Under the pieces are notes generated by a model. It searched no databases. It worked only from the letters and a program-made list of their open reading frames with translations, and had not been told where the DNA came from. The translations under genes and the position numbers were made by a program. A stretch of DNA of 25,259 nucleotides, taken from the IMG/VR virus record IMGVR_UViG_3300042549_011226, positions 1-25,259 of that record. The stretch is one strand, 5' to 3'. Shown here in pieces: positions 6,976 to 16,350 of the stretch. Position 1 is the first letter of the stretch. Each line of letters begins with the position of its first letter. The DNA is from a virus.

Positions 6976-8723
6976 TGCCTGCGCTCCAATTCGATATTGC
7001 ACGACACAATCCCCACTTCATCAGCTGAGAGAGAAACCTTGGTCAGCATGCAACGCTGGCCATTTTTTCCGACCTGAATCAGTGATCCCATATTTTTAAG
7101 CACAGGCGCAAATGCACACTCAGCACTAACCCGCCAAGCGGGGCCTGCCTCATTCAAGATCCGCCGGCCACGCTCACGGCCAACCGCAGATTCAGTAATA
7201 AATGGATCGATCACTGTTGCGGCCCACACATTGCCAGCGCTACCAGCACGCGTCACTTCCACACTGACTCCGCCAGCCTTGCCTGTTACCAGCACAGCAT
7301 TAGCCGGCGCGCGGCTATCTAATCGCTCAGCAATCGTTACCGTGGCAGATTCATCCAGAATCGCCGCCAGCGGCATAGCCGACCATTCCCACCATGACTG
7401 TGGATATCGGGGCCCAACCGTGAAGGCTTTTTGATCCGAAACGGGTAAAACAATACCGCCAGCCGCCTTGGCCACATCTGCCAACCAGCCTGCAGGTGTA
7501 CGGCGCTCGATCGCCACGGTGTTGGGCGGCAAGCTCCAAACAGGCAGATTCCACGCCAAGCTGAAGCCTGTATCTGCCAAACCCAAAGCCGCGAGAGCAG
7601 CAGAGCTGGTCCAATCCGCCACCAAATGACTAGCGCTGGCCGCATAGCGATCGCCAAGCAAAGCATGCACACCCACCAGCTTTACATTGCACCTTTTCTC
7701 GCCAAAAACCTGCTGCACTTCAAAAGAATCCGCCAGCATCAGCCAACGAGCTCCATCGATGGCCACCATAATTTCTACCGGCAAGCCATCAGCGCCCGCG
7801 TGTAATCGTGGCGCATCGGTCGCGGCGATTGCACATGATCCTGACCAATAAAACGAATCAATATCGTGATCTAAATTTAAGGACAGCAAGCGCAGCGGTA
7901 CACCGGCAACAGAAGCTGAGACTTTATGCATTAACGGCCTTCCTGAAATAGTACGAATCCATTGCTGGATAACGGTTTTACAAGCCAAGCCCATCCCTGC
8001 CTGCTGCCCAAGCGGCGGCATGTAATCACCGGCTAGATTGATATTTGCTGCCAAGCCAAATGGCGGGATATAGCAACGATGCGGGGGCTGGGGAGGAATA
8101 ACAACAGCAGGTAGATGCTGATGCGGCACTGCTCGAGCAGCATCCCAACGTAGATCTACATCACGCCAGCGCAGCAGGCCCAAGTCCCACGGCAACAGCG
8201 CCGCTGTATGCACGGCCTGCGCAGGCTTCCACCGCATAGAAAACGGCAGCAAAGCCGCGACCCCCTGCTGCCAACTCGCTTTTTTCACGGCCACCCGCAG
8301 CGCATTAGGGACAAAATCCAGACGCGCAGCGCTAAAATTCGCCAGCATGCTTTGCCAGGGCAACACCCCCGACATCTGCCGCGCCATAGCAAACTGCCAA
8401 CCCGCGCCGGAGAAAGAATAGAGCGCATTAAATTTTCGCCACTGCAGACCAATAAGGCCAGATTTAAGCGTGGCTGCCTGCCATTGCATCCCCGCCGGTT
8501 TACTTCTTGCCAGCATGGTTTGCCACTGGCCAGCAGCAGCAACTTGCTGTTGCGATCCTGTTTGCCATTGCGCCCCTGCAGATTTTTGCAGGCTGCGGCG
8601 CTTGGGAATAACAATACTGGGCGGGTGCAGATCGATCTTGGCGAGCAGGCCAGCGGGAGGCGAATACGCGCCAGCCAGATCGATCGTTGCACGCAAACCA
8701 CGAGGCGGAGAGTAAATAACCAT
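6972..8723 (-). CDS. Phage tail/baseplate protein with tryptophan repeat domain
   Basis: A 583-residue virion protein with three visible parts. Residues 4-34 and 218-246 each carry two copies of YxPPxGxxAxIxL spaced by 16. Between them, residues 49-202 form eleven 14-residue units with Trp at position 5 of each unit (53, 67, 81, 95, 109, 123, 151, 165, 179, 193; Phe at 137). The rest (about 250-583) looks like a baseplate-hub or tail-tip domain, with alternating strands and repeated references to tail-hub features (SFYWSGSCAIAATDAPRL, WLMLADSFEVQQVF). The gene overlaps its upstream neighbour as TAATG. The tail location is supported by context; the exact role is inferred. The repeats could form an elongated beta structure or a binding surface. 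Confidence 0.7.
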   Translation of the reverse strand: MVIYSPPRGLRATIDLAGAYSPPAGLLAKIDLHPPSIVIPKRRSLQKSAGAQWQTGSQQQVAAAGQWQTMLARSKPAGMQWQAATLKSGLIGLQWRKFNALYSFSGAGWQFAMARQMSGVLPWQSMLANFSAARLDFVPNALRVAVKKASWQQGVAALLPFSMRWKPAQAVHTAALLPWDLGLLRWRDVDLRWDAARAVPHQHLPAVVIPPQPPHRCYIPPFGLAANINLAGDYMPPLGQQAGMGLACKTVIQQWIRTISGRPLMHKVSASVAGVPLRLLSLNLDHDIDSFYWSGSCAIAATDAPRLHAGADGLPVEIMVAIDGARWLMLADSFEVQQVFGEKRCNVKLVGVHALLGDRYAASASHLVADWTSSAALAALGLADTGFSLAWNLPVWSLPPNTVAIERRTPAGWLADVAKAAGGIVLPVSDQKAFTVGPRYPQSWWEWSAMPLAAILDESATVTIAERLDSRAPANAVLVTGKAGGVSVEVTRAGSAGNVWAATVIDPFITESAVGRERGRRILNEAGPAWRVSAECAFAPVLKNMGSLIQVGKNGQRCMLTKVSLSADEVGIVSCNIELERRQ

Positions 8724-9841
8724 TACGCCTCCGGCTGCAGCCTGTCTAGCACACCTGCATTGAATTCATCTTGTGGGTCTAGGGCAATCAGATAGCACGG
8801 CACATCGGGAATGCCAGTCACGCTATATGTGCCATCGGCAGCGCTGATGCCCGTTTTAATTAGAACGCCGTCGGAGCGGCGGTAAACGCGGTAGGGAATA
8901 CTTGCTGGTGTGCCATTGCGAGTCAGTACCCCTGCCAGCCGTTTAACACCAGATGGCAGATCAACAACCCCAGGAGTGCCAATCACAAATGGCGGCGCTT
9001 TGAATGCGGTAACTGAATAGCTTGCATCCCATGCAGCATCCAACTTACTGTCACTCACACGATTTGCGCTTAACTCATCAATTCCGCCAGCACAAAAAGG
9101 GCGGTACAAATCTGCAGCCTGAGCAATAGACTTTATTTCATCGGCACTCAATAGCCGCTTATAAATAGCCAAAGCTGAAATGGCACCGTTTAAAAACGCC
9201 CCCCCGATTCCACGCCCAATCCGACCCAGCATGGCAGTGGACGGCATAGAAATATAATTAATATTAACGGGACTGTCATACCACAGCTCACCACAGACCC
9301 AAACTCTACGCACCACCTCGCTAGCCTTAACTGCCCCCTGAAACTGAAGAGCAAGCTTCGTCCAGCGTCCCGCTGTAAATAATGGTGCGACATTACTTTG
9401 GCGCAGATAACAGCCAATGCCACGCCCCGATTTTGCAGAGCTAGCTAATTCAAAGATTTGCCCAGAATTATATGGGCCAAGCGACATGCTGACGGCGTCC
9501 CACCCCCAGCTACTAGGTGCTGCAGCAGAGAACTCAAATAGCTTCATGTTGTTAGAGAGAAACTGAGTCAACGATGGAACATAAACCATCATTACGATCG
9601 TCATAGGAGCCTCGATATCCATGCCCCCACCCCAAAACGATGGAATCAAAATCTCATCATCAACACCGTCCAACGCAACAGCAGTGCGCCCTGCAACAGA
9701 CGCCAAGACAGCCCCGCCTGCAGTAGTTGCAACACCTCCCTCACCAGTAGCGCTTTGCCACTGCTCAATCCCTGAGCCAGTTGCACCCAGCGGGTAGTAA
9801 CGATGCGGCTCCGCAGCCAATAATTGCTCATGTAATGTCAT
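8723..9841 (-). CDS. Phage tail protein with LamG/concanavalin A-like domain
   Basis: A 372-residue protein. Residues about 8-230 resemble a concanavalin A-like lectin/glucanase (LamG) fold: HRYYPLGATGSG near the start, VALDGVDDEILIPS, then ISALAIYKRLLSADEI at the end of the sandwich. The C-terminus (about 285-372) looks like a carboxypeptidase-regulatory (CarbopepD_reg) module: RLAGVLTRNGTPASIPYRVYR, then GTYSVTGIPDVPCYLIALDP. Both modules are common in phage fibres and tail tips, where they may bind cell-surface glycans. The ATG at 9841 is preferred over a TTG at 9847 because it overlaps the previous stop as TAATG. Receptor binding is a likely role but unproven. Confidence 0.75.
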   Translation of the reverse strand: MTLHEQLLAAEPHRYYPLGATGSGIEQWQSATGEGGVATTAGGAVLASVAGRTAVALDGVDDEILIPSFWGGGMDIEAPMTIVMMVYVPSLTQFLSNNMKLFEFSAAAPSSWGWDAVSMSLGPYNSGQIFELASSAKSGRGIGCYLRQSNVAPLFTAGRWTKLALQFQGAVKASEVVRRVWVCGELWYDSPVNINYISMPSTAMLGRIGRGIGGAFLNGAISALAIYKRLLSADEIKSIAQAADLYRPFCAGGIDELSANRVSDSKLDAAWDASYSVTAFKAPPFVIGTPGVVDLPSGVKRLAGVLTRNGTPASIPYRVYRRSDGVLIKTGISAADGTYSVTGIPDVPCYLIALDPQDEFNAGVLDRLQPEA

Positions 9842-10935
9842 TACCAAGGCCCCGTTAAGTCAAAAAACACGTAGTTAACCTGATTAACCGTTGGTTTTGC
9901 TGTAGCTAAAATCCGTGTGTTTATTGCCAAAACAGGGAGTAATTGCCGCGCTGATCCCAAAACATTTTGCGAAAGAGCAGCGCCGCAATTATCAACACCA
10001 TAGCGCCACGCCCCCCGATCATTTAATGAGCAAACAAGCCCCCCCAACTTTCCACGAAATAATTTTGCATCCGCACAGTACAAGCGAAGGTCTACCGGCA
10101 CTAAAACCAGACTATTCGCAAATGGATTCGGTGCAGAAAATAACGGCATAGTCCCTCCAAGCGCTGGGTCTGACATCAATGGCGAATTACAAAATGCAAT
10201 CTTGGGCGAGGGAAGCACTCCACTGGCATTCTTGTAGAACTGATACATATCTCCTGATGCACCCGCTAGTAGCAATTGAACATTTGAACCTGCATATTGT
10301 GGAGAACCAATGCCCGCATAAGAATTGACTGGTGCAGCCCCAGGCCAAATAAATGCGCCTGTATCCCCCCTAATCATTGACCCTGGCACAGACCCAAACG
10401 CCACAATATTAAACGCGACATCTCGACGCTTAACATCTGAAGTCATATTCTCCAAGGTGCCTACCAACCCTCCATTTGATACGTCGCCAGCCATCGGTAA
10501 AAGTAAATAAAAATAATCCAGCTCACTATCCGCAAAAAGTAGCCACGGCAAAATAACACCGTCATTCCGTCTATATGACAAATAACACGCCTTAGAAAAC
10601 GTCGCTACATTTACGCTCCCCTGCATCGCTGAACCATCATCAGCCAGTCCAGTAAGCGTCTCAAACAGAGCCATCGGGGCTGAGCCGCGCAAATCAGTAC
10701 CGTACATACTCGCCAGGCAACGGTCATCAAATGCCAACCACGGCCGGCTAATTGCCCGAGCCCGTGGCTGAAAAGCAATAATATTTCCTGACGGGGATTT
10801 GATTTTCCCCCACCCCAGCCCCGCCTGCGCGCCATAGCCATCAACCAAGCATTTCTCTAAAACTACCGACAGCGAACTAGCCGCCCCCAATTGCGGTGCA
10901 CCTGCATCATCCCAACGAAAACAACGAATTGTCAT
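9841..10935 (-). CDS. Hypothetical tail-module protein
   Basis: A 364-residue protein, not recognised. It is rich in beta-type segments and small residues (SLSVVLEKCLVDGYGAQAG, NIIAFQPRARAISRPWLAF, MYQFYKNASGVLPSPK). It has many aromatic residues and no transmembrane segment or catalytic signature. It lies between a 695-residue tail protein (13 bp upstream) and the LamG protein (TAATG overlap) in the minus-strand operon, which implies a virion tail component, perhaps at the tip or fibre. The ATG at 10935 gives a clean start. Confidence 0.65.
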   Translation of the reverse strand: MTIRCFRWDDAGAPQLGAASSLSVVLEKCLVDGYGAQAGLGWGKIKSPSGNIIAFQPRARAISRPWLAFDDRCLASMYGTDLRGSAPMALFETLTGLADDGSAMQGSVNVATFSKACYLSYRRNDGVILPWLLFADSELDYFYLLLPMAGDVSNGGLVGTLENMTSDVKRRDVAFNIVAFGSVPGSMIRGDTGAFIWPGAAPVNSYAGIGSPQYAGSNVQLLLAGASGDMYQFYKNASGVLPSPKIAFCNSPLMSDPALGGTMPLFSAPNPFANSLVLVPVDLRLYCADAKLFRGKLGGLVCSLNDRGAWRYGVDNCGAALSQNVLGSARQLLPVLAINTRILATAKPTVNQVNYVFFDLTGPW

Positions 10936-10948
10936 ATCAAGCCCTTTA

Positions 10949-13036
10949 TTAAACGTCTGTATCGCCGCGCAATTGGATGCGCACGCTATCTGTTGCTGGG
11001 CCTACCACGCCTTGCAGCGTTGCCCGGCTCAGCCAAAACGGTGATTTTCCTGCGCTGGTGTTGAATCTGAGTTGATTGCCCGCGTTCCAGCCTGAACCCC
11101 AGCCGCGCCGATCGATAGAAAAATACGGCGTGCCGGTGGCAGGATTGAGCGGAGCCACATCTTCATTGATGCTGACGCCTTCAGCGACTACGCCAACGGA
11201 TTCGCCGATGATTTTTACCGTAGTGGCATTGGTAAAATCGATACGCCAGCGCTCGGCGATTGCGCCGCGATTGGTGAGGGTAAGTGGGTATTGGGCGGTG
11301 TTGTATTGCGCAGCGATGGCTTGGCCTATCAGGGTATTCAACCATTCCCCGGTCCAAGCGCCCTGCTCAAATGGCGGAGAGAAGCCAGCGACTAAATCCC
11401 CTAGCAACAAAGCGCCTGAAACCTGCGCATTAGCTGACCACGCTTTTTGCAGAGGCATCGTAAGCAAAAGTGAAGCGGCAGCAGTATCAACAGCCGACAC
11501 CAGCGCCATTTCATCACAGGTATGGCGCACGCTGTACGGGCCTAAGAAACCAACCAGATTCAGCGGATTGGCCCATGTTAAAACGCCGGTGTCCAGATCT
11601 ACGCTATAGCGATCGGAGTAAACCTCACGCCCTGCTGCATCTTCAACAACCACAGCAGACAAACCGCTGCGAGTAACCGTTGTACTCCCCGCCCCCGGCG
11701 TGGCCACACTTGTTACCGCCGTATCGTGCAGCACGATCACATCACCGGCGCGCCACAGATCAACGCGACCTGACGGCGGCATTTTGTCCAGATCCAGCCC
11801 AACGATAGAGGCATCAAAGCCGGGATAAATGGGCGGGCAGATCAATGCGGCCATGCGATCGATCAGTAATTTCTTTTCACCTATTGCAGCCGCTGCAGTC
11901 AGCGTGCCCACACCAACCGCACGGAAGCCATCACCGCGCTGGCTGCCTGTATTTACTGGCAGCGCTTGCGACAGCACCTCGGTGGCCGTTGCTACAGTTG
12001 GGTAGCCTTGTTTACTTCTCAGTGGCAGCGCAAATTGCAATGCGTCCACAGTAACCGATGCCTCATCAAACCAAGTCCCTTCGTCATACCCTGGCAAGCG
12101 AGTAACGCTGCTGGTGGAGCTAATCGTTTGCTCAAAGATCAAATCCATCGCCGTATAGCTATAACGACGGATCGAAATTTTACCAAGCCGTGGCGGGGCA
12201 GAAAGCGCAGGGGGGCGGCCATTTTGCAATGCAACACCCCGACGCAATTTAAGTGCGGTCGCATCTACTGCAATATCCGCATCGATGACGACAGACCACG
12301 CCACGCCTAGGCTATCTCCATTTACAGCAGACCAATCCAAACCTGCCACGGTAGATACACCAGAAAACACGCCTACAGCCGCTGCAGCATCTTGAAAATT
12401 AGCCGGGGCAATATGCTCATTTTCTAGTGGTTTTTTTAACTCCAACTGCACAGCGGAATACCAGGTATTACCGCCGGGGTTAAGTGACGGCGAAAAAGTG
12501 ACCACTCGCACCACCTCAACCAGCTCGCGCTTTAAGCCGCTACGTGTGGATAGATAAAACGCACGGCCAGCAAACATCGCGTTCATTTTTTCTTTAGTCA
12601 GGCCACTTTCCCAGAGAGCAAGAGCAATCACGACTGCCCCGCGTGGATAGCTGGCACCGTAGGCCAGAGGCCATTTCCAATCGCCAATATCGCCCCCCGC
12701 CACGCCCGTGCCCTGCATTCGCCCCTGAATATCAGCCCGTGTTTCTGCCCAGGAATTGGCACGCAGCAGGCAAACATCGATTAGCGGGTCGGTTGCATCG
12801 TTCTGCAAAATAACGTGCGCGCCGTAAAATGGCTGTGAATCATCACTGGCCACGCCCGCAAAGACCTTGCGGATCGAAACACGGCCAGTGGTTTTATCTA
12901 GGTGTGACACATCGGGGAATAGATTATTGGCGCGGCCAGACTGCAGCGCCGTACCCGTCATCATGCCGCCGCCATCACTGGTGTCATCTAGCCGGTTGCT
13001 TTGCAACAGCACGAGGTTTTCTGTGGTTAAAGGCAT
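10949..13036 (-). CDS. Large tail protein (tip/baseplate component)
   Basis: A 695-residue protein of unrecognised family. It is beta-rich throughout, with repeated strand-turn patterns (GRVSIRKVFAGVASDDSQPFYG, DVIVLHDTAVTSVATPGAG, TVTRSGLSAVVVEDAAGREV). The end, GTPYFSIDRRGWGSGWNAGNQLRFNT, looks like a compact beta domain. It follows the 129-residue gene by 2 bp and the tape measure gene, the usual place for siphovirus distal tail, tail-tip or hub proteins. Length fits a hub or central tail-tip protein. Role inferred from operon position; no catalytic motif was seen. Confidence 0.65.
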   Translation of the reverse strand: MPLTTENLVLLQSNRLDDTSDGGGMMTGTALQSGRANNLFPDVSHLDKTTGRVSIRKVFAGVASDDSQPFYGAHVILQNDATDPLIDVCLLRANSWAETRADIQGRMQGTGVAGGDIGDWKWPLAYGASYPRGAVVIALALWESGLTKEKMNAMFAGRAFYLSTRSGLKRELVEVVRVVTFSPSLNPGGNTWYSAVQLELKKPLENEHIAPANFQDAAAAVGVFSGVSTVAGLDWSAVNGDSLGVAWSVVIDADIAVDATALKLRRGVALQNGRPPALSAPPRLGKISIRRYSYTAMDLIFEQTISSTSSVTRLPGYDEGTWFDEASVTVDALQFALPLRSKQGYPTVATATEVLSQALPVNTGSQRGDGFRAVGVGTLTAAAAIGEKKLLIDRMAALICPPIYPGFDASIVGLDLDKMPPSGRVDLWRAGDVIVLHDTAVTSVATPGAGSTTVTRSGLSAVVVEDAAGREVYSDRYSVDLDTGVLTWANPLNLVGFLGPYSVRHTCDEMALVSAVDTAAASLLLTMPLQKAWSANAQVSGALLLGDLVAGFSPPFEQGAWTGEWLNTLIGQAIAAQYNTAQYPLTLTNRGAIAERWRIDFTNATTVKIIGESVGVVAEGVSINEDVAPLNPATGTPYFSIDRRGWGSGWNAGNQLRFNTSAGKSPFWLSRATLQGVVGPATDSVRIQLRGDTDV

Positions 13037-13038
13037 GT

Positions 13039-13428
13039 TTAGACCGTGAGTAATTTAAGGGAAACAACGTAAACATCAGCGGGGCGTGGCACCGCAATCC
13101 GCCGCAATGGCACGGCATCGATCGGCTTATCAGACTGCCGCCAGCGCACCGTAAATACACGATTATCGGCCAGCGTTAATTGCATGTTTTCCGGCTTGGC
13201 CAGCCGCGTCTGCAGCTGCTCAAGCTGCTGACGTGTCACCCAGCCCAAATCACGCTCGCCTTTAAGCGTGATTGACCGGCCTGCTTGCATTACGCCCTCT
13301 TGAATAAGATTGCTGCCATCCAATGTGCGGGTGATTTTTTGTTTAATGGGCGTCCAGTCAAACTCATCAACCCAAATCAGCCCGGAAGACAGCTCGACAC
13401 CATCTAAAAAAATAAAGCTGCTACTCAT
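13039..13428 (-). CDS. Small tail protein downstream of the tape measure gene
   Basis: A 129-residue protein starting MSSSFIFLDGVELSSGLIWVDEF. It has beta strands with many charged turns (ITRTLDGSNLIQEGVMQAGRSI, NRVFTVRWRQSDKPIDAVPL) and ends with YVVSLKLLTV. Its size and position immediately after the tape measure gene (ATGA overlap) fit a distal-tail or minor tail protein that closes the tube, as in many siphoviruses. No database family could be confirmed by eye. Translation is probably coupled to the tape measure gene. Confidence 0.65.
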   Translation of the reverse strand: MSSSFIFLDGVELSSGLIWVDEFDWTPIKQKITRTLDGSNLIQEGVMQAGRSITLKGERDLGWVTRQQLEQLQTRLAKPENMQLTLADNRVFTVRWRQSDKPIDAVPLRRIAVPRPADVYVVSLKLLTV

Positions 13429-16289
13429 AAGGCACTCCGGCTTTTGGCATCAGCCAGCACCGCCAGCAGCCCATCCACATCCATCTTCGAATTAGCCGTT
13501 AAAGAAATACTGCGGCCACTCGGCGTAGAAAGCTCAATGCGATGGATCACCTCTTGAGGAGGCGAAGGCATTACCGGCTGGAGGGTAGGCACTGGCGCAG
13601 GAGTGGGCGTGTGCCTTGGAGGAGGTGTTGGGGCGGGTGGCGGTGGCGGCGGCGGAGGAGCCGGCGTCTGGCGGTGATAGCCAAAAACATTAGATCCAGC
13701 TGTGCCCGTATTGCGGCGCTGCTGCAAAATATTAAATGCGGCTTGCTGCACGCTATCGCCGTTTGTGCCATCAGAGCCGCCCGCTGCTTTGGTCAGCTCA
13801 TCGGTAGACAAGCTATTCAGGTTAGGGCCACCCACTGTGCGCACAGGGGTCAGCGTATTACGGCGAGCTGCTTCTGCGGCTTGCTCAGCAGCCTTCAATT
13901 TCTCGACTTGCTCAACGGTGCGACTAATTTCGTTTTGTGCGATACGCTGGCCAACGGCGATGCTCTCACCCGCTTTTAGCCCTGCATTGCCCTGCTCCAC
14001 CAATGCCTCAGTGCCTTTTCGCGTAAGTAGCTCTGTCTTAGCTGACTCTTCACGCGCAGTCAGTCCTGCAATTTGTGCAGACTTTGCTACGTGCTCAAGA
14101 GCTGTATCCAAAGCATTTGCAGCAAGCTCACCCCGCTGTACTGCAGCCCGTACAAGCGCCAAATCTTTAACCGCTTGATCAGCCTCAAACTGCAGAGCCT
14201 TCTTGGTTTTTAAGCCTAAGCGATCTAACGCCTCCTCGAGCGGCGTAACGGCCTTATGCGTTTTATTTAAGGCACGTTCAGCTTCTTGCATACCTGCCGC
14301 GATTTGCTCACCTGTCAGCTTACCTTTTTTGCCCAGGTCAACCATTTCGGCTTTGAGGCTTAAAACGGCTTTTTCGCTATCAACTGTTGTAAATGCTGCT
14401 TTCAGAGCCATCGCCAATTGGCTACCAGTCAGCGTTCCTGCCTCGGCAAGTGACTTAAAACTGGCCACAATATCTTGAGACTTTTTACTTATACCAGTCA
14501 GAACCTGGTCAGCATCTAAGCCCAGTTTTTTTAATGAAACTTCTGTAATCTGTTTCAGAACACTCGCAAAGTCCCCGGCCATAACAGGCAAAGCCTTGAG
14601 CTGAGCCTGTAAGCTGGCAAGCTGCTGGCCATCCAGTTTCTTCAGTGCTTCATCCAGTCCTTTTGCGCCAGCGGTACTCTCTCGCATCTCAGGCGGGATC
14701 GTTGCCAAGGCCAAACCGAACGCAGAGACACCACCGGTATCTAAGGCCCTAGCAAGCGCCTCTTTTAGCTTGTCCGCACTCTCTTTACTCAGATTTATGG
14801 TTCCGGTAGCCAGCCCAAGCGCCGAACTCATCTGCGACGCAGCTGCAGTCGTCTTGGCTGCAGACTGCTTGGCAGCTTCACCTACATTGTCCAAGCTGCC
14901 AGATAAGAGTTTGGAGTGTTTATTTACTGCATTTAAGTTTTCGGCCGCACGATCAAACGCCTCGGAAAGCTGTTGTCCAGCAAGATCACCTTGATGCAAG
15001 GCGCGGCTTAAGGATTCTCCCATGCCAGCAAAATCTAACTTCAATAGTTGTTGTGCTGCGGTCCCCAGATCTTGAATTTGTGCTGCACCAACGGCCGCCG
15101 TATAGCCAATTGTATTGCCCAACAATTTAAACGACTCGGCAGCACCAACCACCACGCTTGCCAAAATTTTAATACTTTCAGCAAAGCCATCAATCACACC
15201 CGCCTGACCTAAACTAACCAGCGCCGTATCAATAGCCGTTTGAAACCGCCCGACTGAAGCCTGCAAGGATTCCACTTCTTTTTTCGGATCACCAAAGGTT
15301 TTATTGAGCTCTTCAGCTAATTTTGGCAACAAATCAACAGCAGCAACCTGTCCAGTTTCCAATAGTTTATTCAACTCGGCTTCAGTCACTTTTATTGCTT
15401 TGGCCGCGAGAGCAAATGCCCCTGGCAAACGCTCTCCAAGCTGTCCTTTAAGCTCCTCTGACTGAACGGTTCCCTTGCTCATCATCTGCTCTAAAGACAA
15501 TAAAACGCCCTTAGTGTCATCGCTTGATTTGCCCAGCACCGCCATAGAATGAGCAACAGCTTCAAATACTAACTTGCTCTTTTCTCCTTCCAGCGCACTG
15601 CCTTTCATGGCAACAGCGAAACCAGAATATGCAGCTTGTAAATCCCGAATAGGGATACCCAGCCGGTCAGCAGTTGTAGCTATATATTTCAGCTCTTCAT
15701 TTGCTTTTTCAGTGCTGCCGGTCAACAGCTGCATGGTTCGCTGAAAACCGTCTGCTGCAATATTTGCTTCCAAAAAACGCTTAGCTAGAGCTGCACCTGC
15801 CCAAGCCTGTGCAATGCCATACATTTCCTGCAGCCTACTGCTAATACCCATGACATGAGTTGACGTTTTTTCAGACTCATCGCCAACTTTTTTAATTGAT
15901 TCAGCTATTTTTTTCAGGCGTGGCGCTGCTTCCGTACCCGCCCGCCCTGCGCCCTGAATTTCACTTGCTGCCGATTTTGCTTTCGGTGCAGCACCGGCTC
16001 CAGCCTTGCCAGCTTGATCCATAGCCGTTGCGGCCTGGTTTATTTTTGGGGCCGCATTGGCACTTGAACGGCCCGCCTCCTGCATTTCATTCGCTGCAGA
16101 TTTAGCCTTAGGTGCTGCAGTTGCGCCAGCCTGCCCTAGTTGCTCCAAGTCCTTAGTCAGCTTTTCAGCTTGTGGCGCTGCCTCACTACTCGCCTTACCG
16201 ATACCACGAAGCTCATCCTGCATTTTTTCGATAGCTGCAGAGCCTTTCGTAACCGCTTCAATCTCAATTTGTACTTTTTTGTCTGACAT
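13425..16289 (-). CDS. Tail length tape measure protein
   Basis: A 954-residue protein that fills the tail tube and sets its length. Five 21-residue units starting AAP span residues 37-141. A tape-measure N-terminal domain follows (about 150-350), with the typical phrases ADGFQRTMQLLTGSTEKANEEL, DRLGIPIRDLQAAYSGFAVAMKGS and GQLGERLPGAFALAAKAI. Next are long alanine/lysine-rich helices, then a proline-rich linker (about 870-910, with a run of eight prolines), then a short C-terminal domain ending in LLAVLADAKSRSAL. At the usual 0.15 nm per residue the tail would be near 140 nm. The ATG at 16289 is preferred over a TTG at 16292 and has AGGG upstream. It ends in an ATGA overlap. Confidence 0.92.
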   Translation of the reverse strand: MSDKKVQIEIEAVTKGSAAIEKMQDELRGIGKASSEAAPQAEKLTKDLEQLGQAGATAAPKAKSAANEMQEAGRSSANAAPKINQAATAMDQAGKAGAGAAPKAKSAASEIQGAGRAGTEAAPRLKKIAESIKKVGDESEKTSTHVMGISSRLQEMYGIAQAWAGAALAKRFLEANIAADGFQRTMQLLTGSTEKANEELKYIATTADRLGIPIRDLQAAYSGFAVAMKGSALEGEKSKLVFEAVAHSMAVLGKSSDDTKGVLLSLEQMMSKGTVQSEELKGQLGERLPGAFALAAKAIKVTEAELNKLLETGQVAAVDLLPKLAEELNKTFGDPKKEVESLQASVGRFQTAIDTALVSLGQAGVIDGFAESIKILASVVVGAAESFKLLGNTIGYTAAVGAAQIQDLGTAAQQLLKLDFAGMGESLSRALHQGDLAGQQLSEAFDRAAENLNAVNKHSKLLSGSLDNVGEAAKQSAAKTTAAASQMSSALGLATGTINLSKESADKLKEALARALDTGGVSAFGLALATIPPEMRESTAGAKGLDEALKKLDGQQLASLQAQLKALPVMAGDFASVLKQITEVSLKKLGLDADQVLTGISKKSQDIVASFKSLAEAGTLTGSQLAMALKAAFTTVDSEKAVLSLKAEMVDLGKKGKLTGEQIAAGMQEAERALNKTHKAVTPLEEALDRLGLKTKKALQFEADQAVKDLALVRAAVQRGELAANALDTALEHVAKSAQIAGLTAREESAKTELLTRKGTEALVEQGNAGLKAGESIAVGQRIAQNEISRTVEQVEKLKAAEQAAEAARRNTLTPVRTVGGPNLNSLSTDELTKAAGGSDGTNGDSVQQAAFNILQQRRNTGTAGSNVFGYHRQTPAPPPPPPPPAPTPPPRHTPTPAPVPTLQPVMPSPPQEVIHRIELSTPSGRSISLTANSKMDVDGLLAVLADAKSRSAL

Positions 16290-16320
16290 CAAACAGCCCT
16301 AAAAAACGCAAGATAACGCC

Positions 16321-16350
16321 TAAGTCGACGACATTGATGTCGTCGACTTA
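16321..16350. repeat. 30-bp near-perfect palindrome between tail tube and tape measure genes
   Basis: The arms TAAGTCGACGACAT and ATGTCGTCGACTTA (14 bp each, no mismatch) flank a central TG. It would form a long hairpin in the mRNA between tail tube (stop at 16393) and tape measure (start at 16289). There is no T tract directly after the stem on either strand, so it is not a typical terminator. A transcript-stability or processing hairpin, or a protein-binding site, are possible roles. Confidence 0.85.

Noticed and set aside
8208-8795. A 195-codon plus-strand open frame
   Set aside because: It is antisense to the tail protein gene with the tryptophan repeats, its product is basic and low-complexity, and it has no ribosome site; it is a shadow of the real gene.
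11076-11609. A 177-codon plus-strand open frame
   Set aside because: It lies wholly antisense to the 695-residue tail gene, which fits operon strand, spacing and start signals.
13542-14178. Plus-strand frames opposite the tape measure gene
   Set aside because: They arise from antisense reading of the proline-rich and alanine-rich regions of the tape measure gene.
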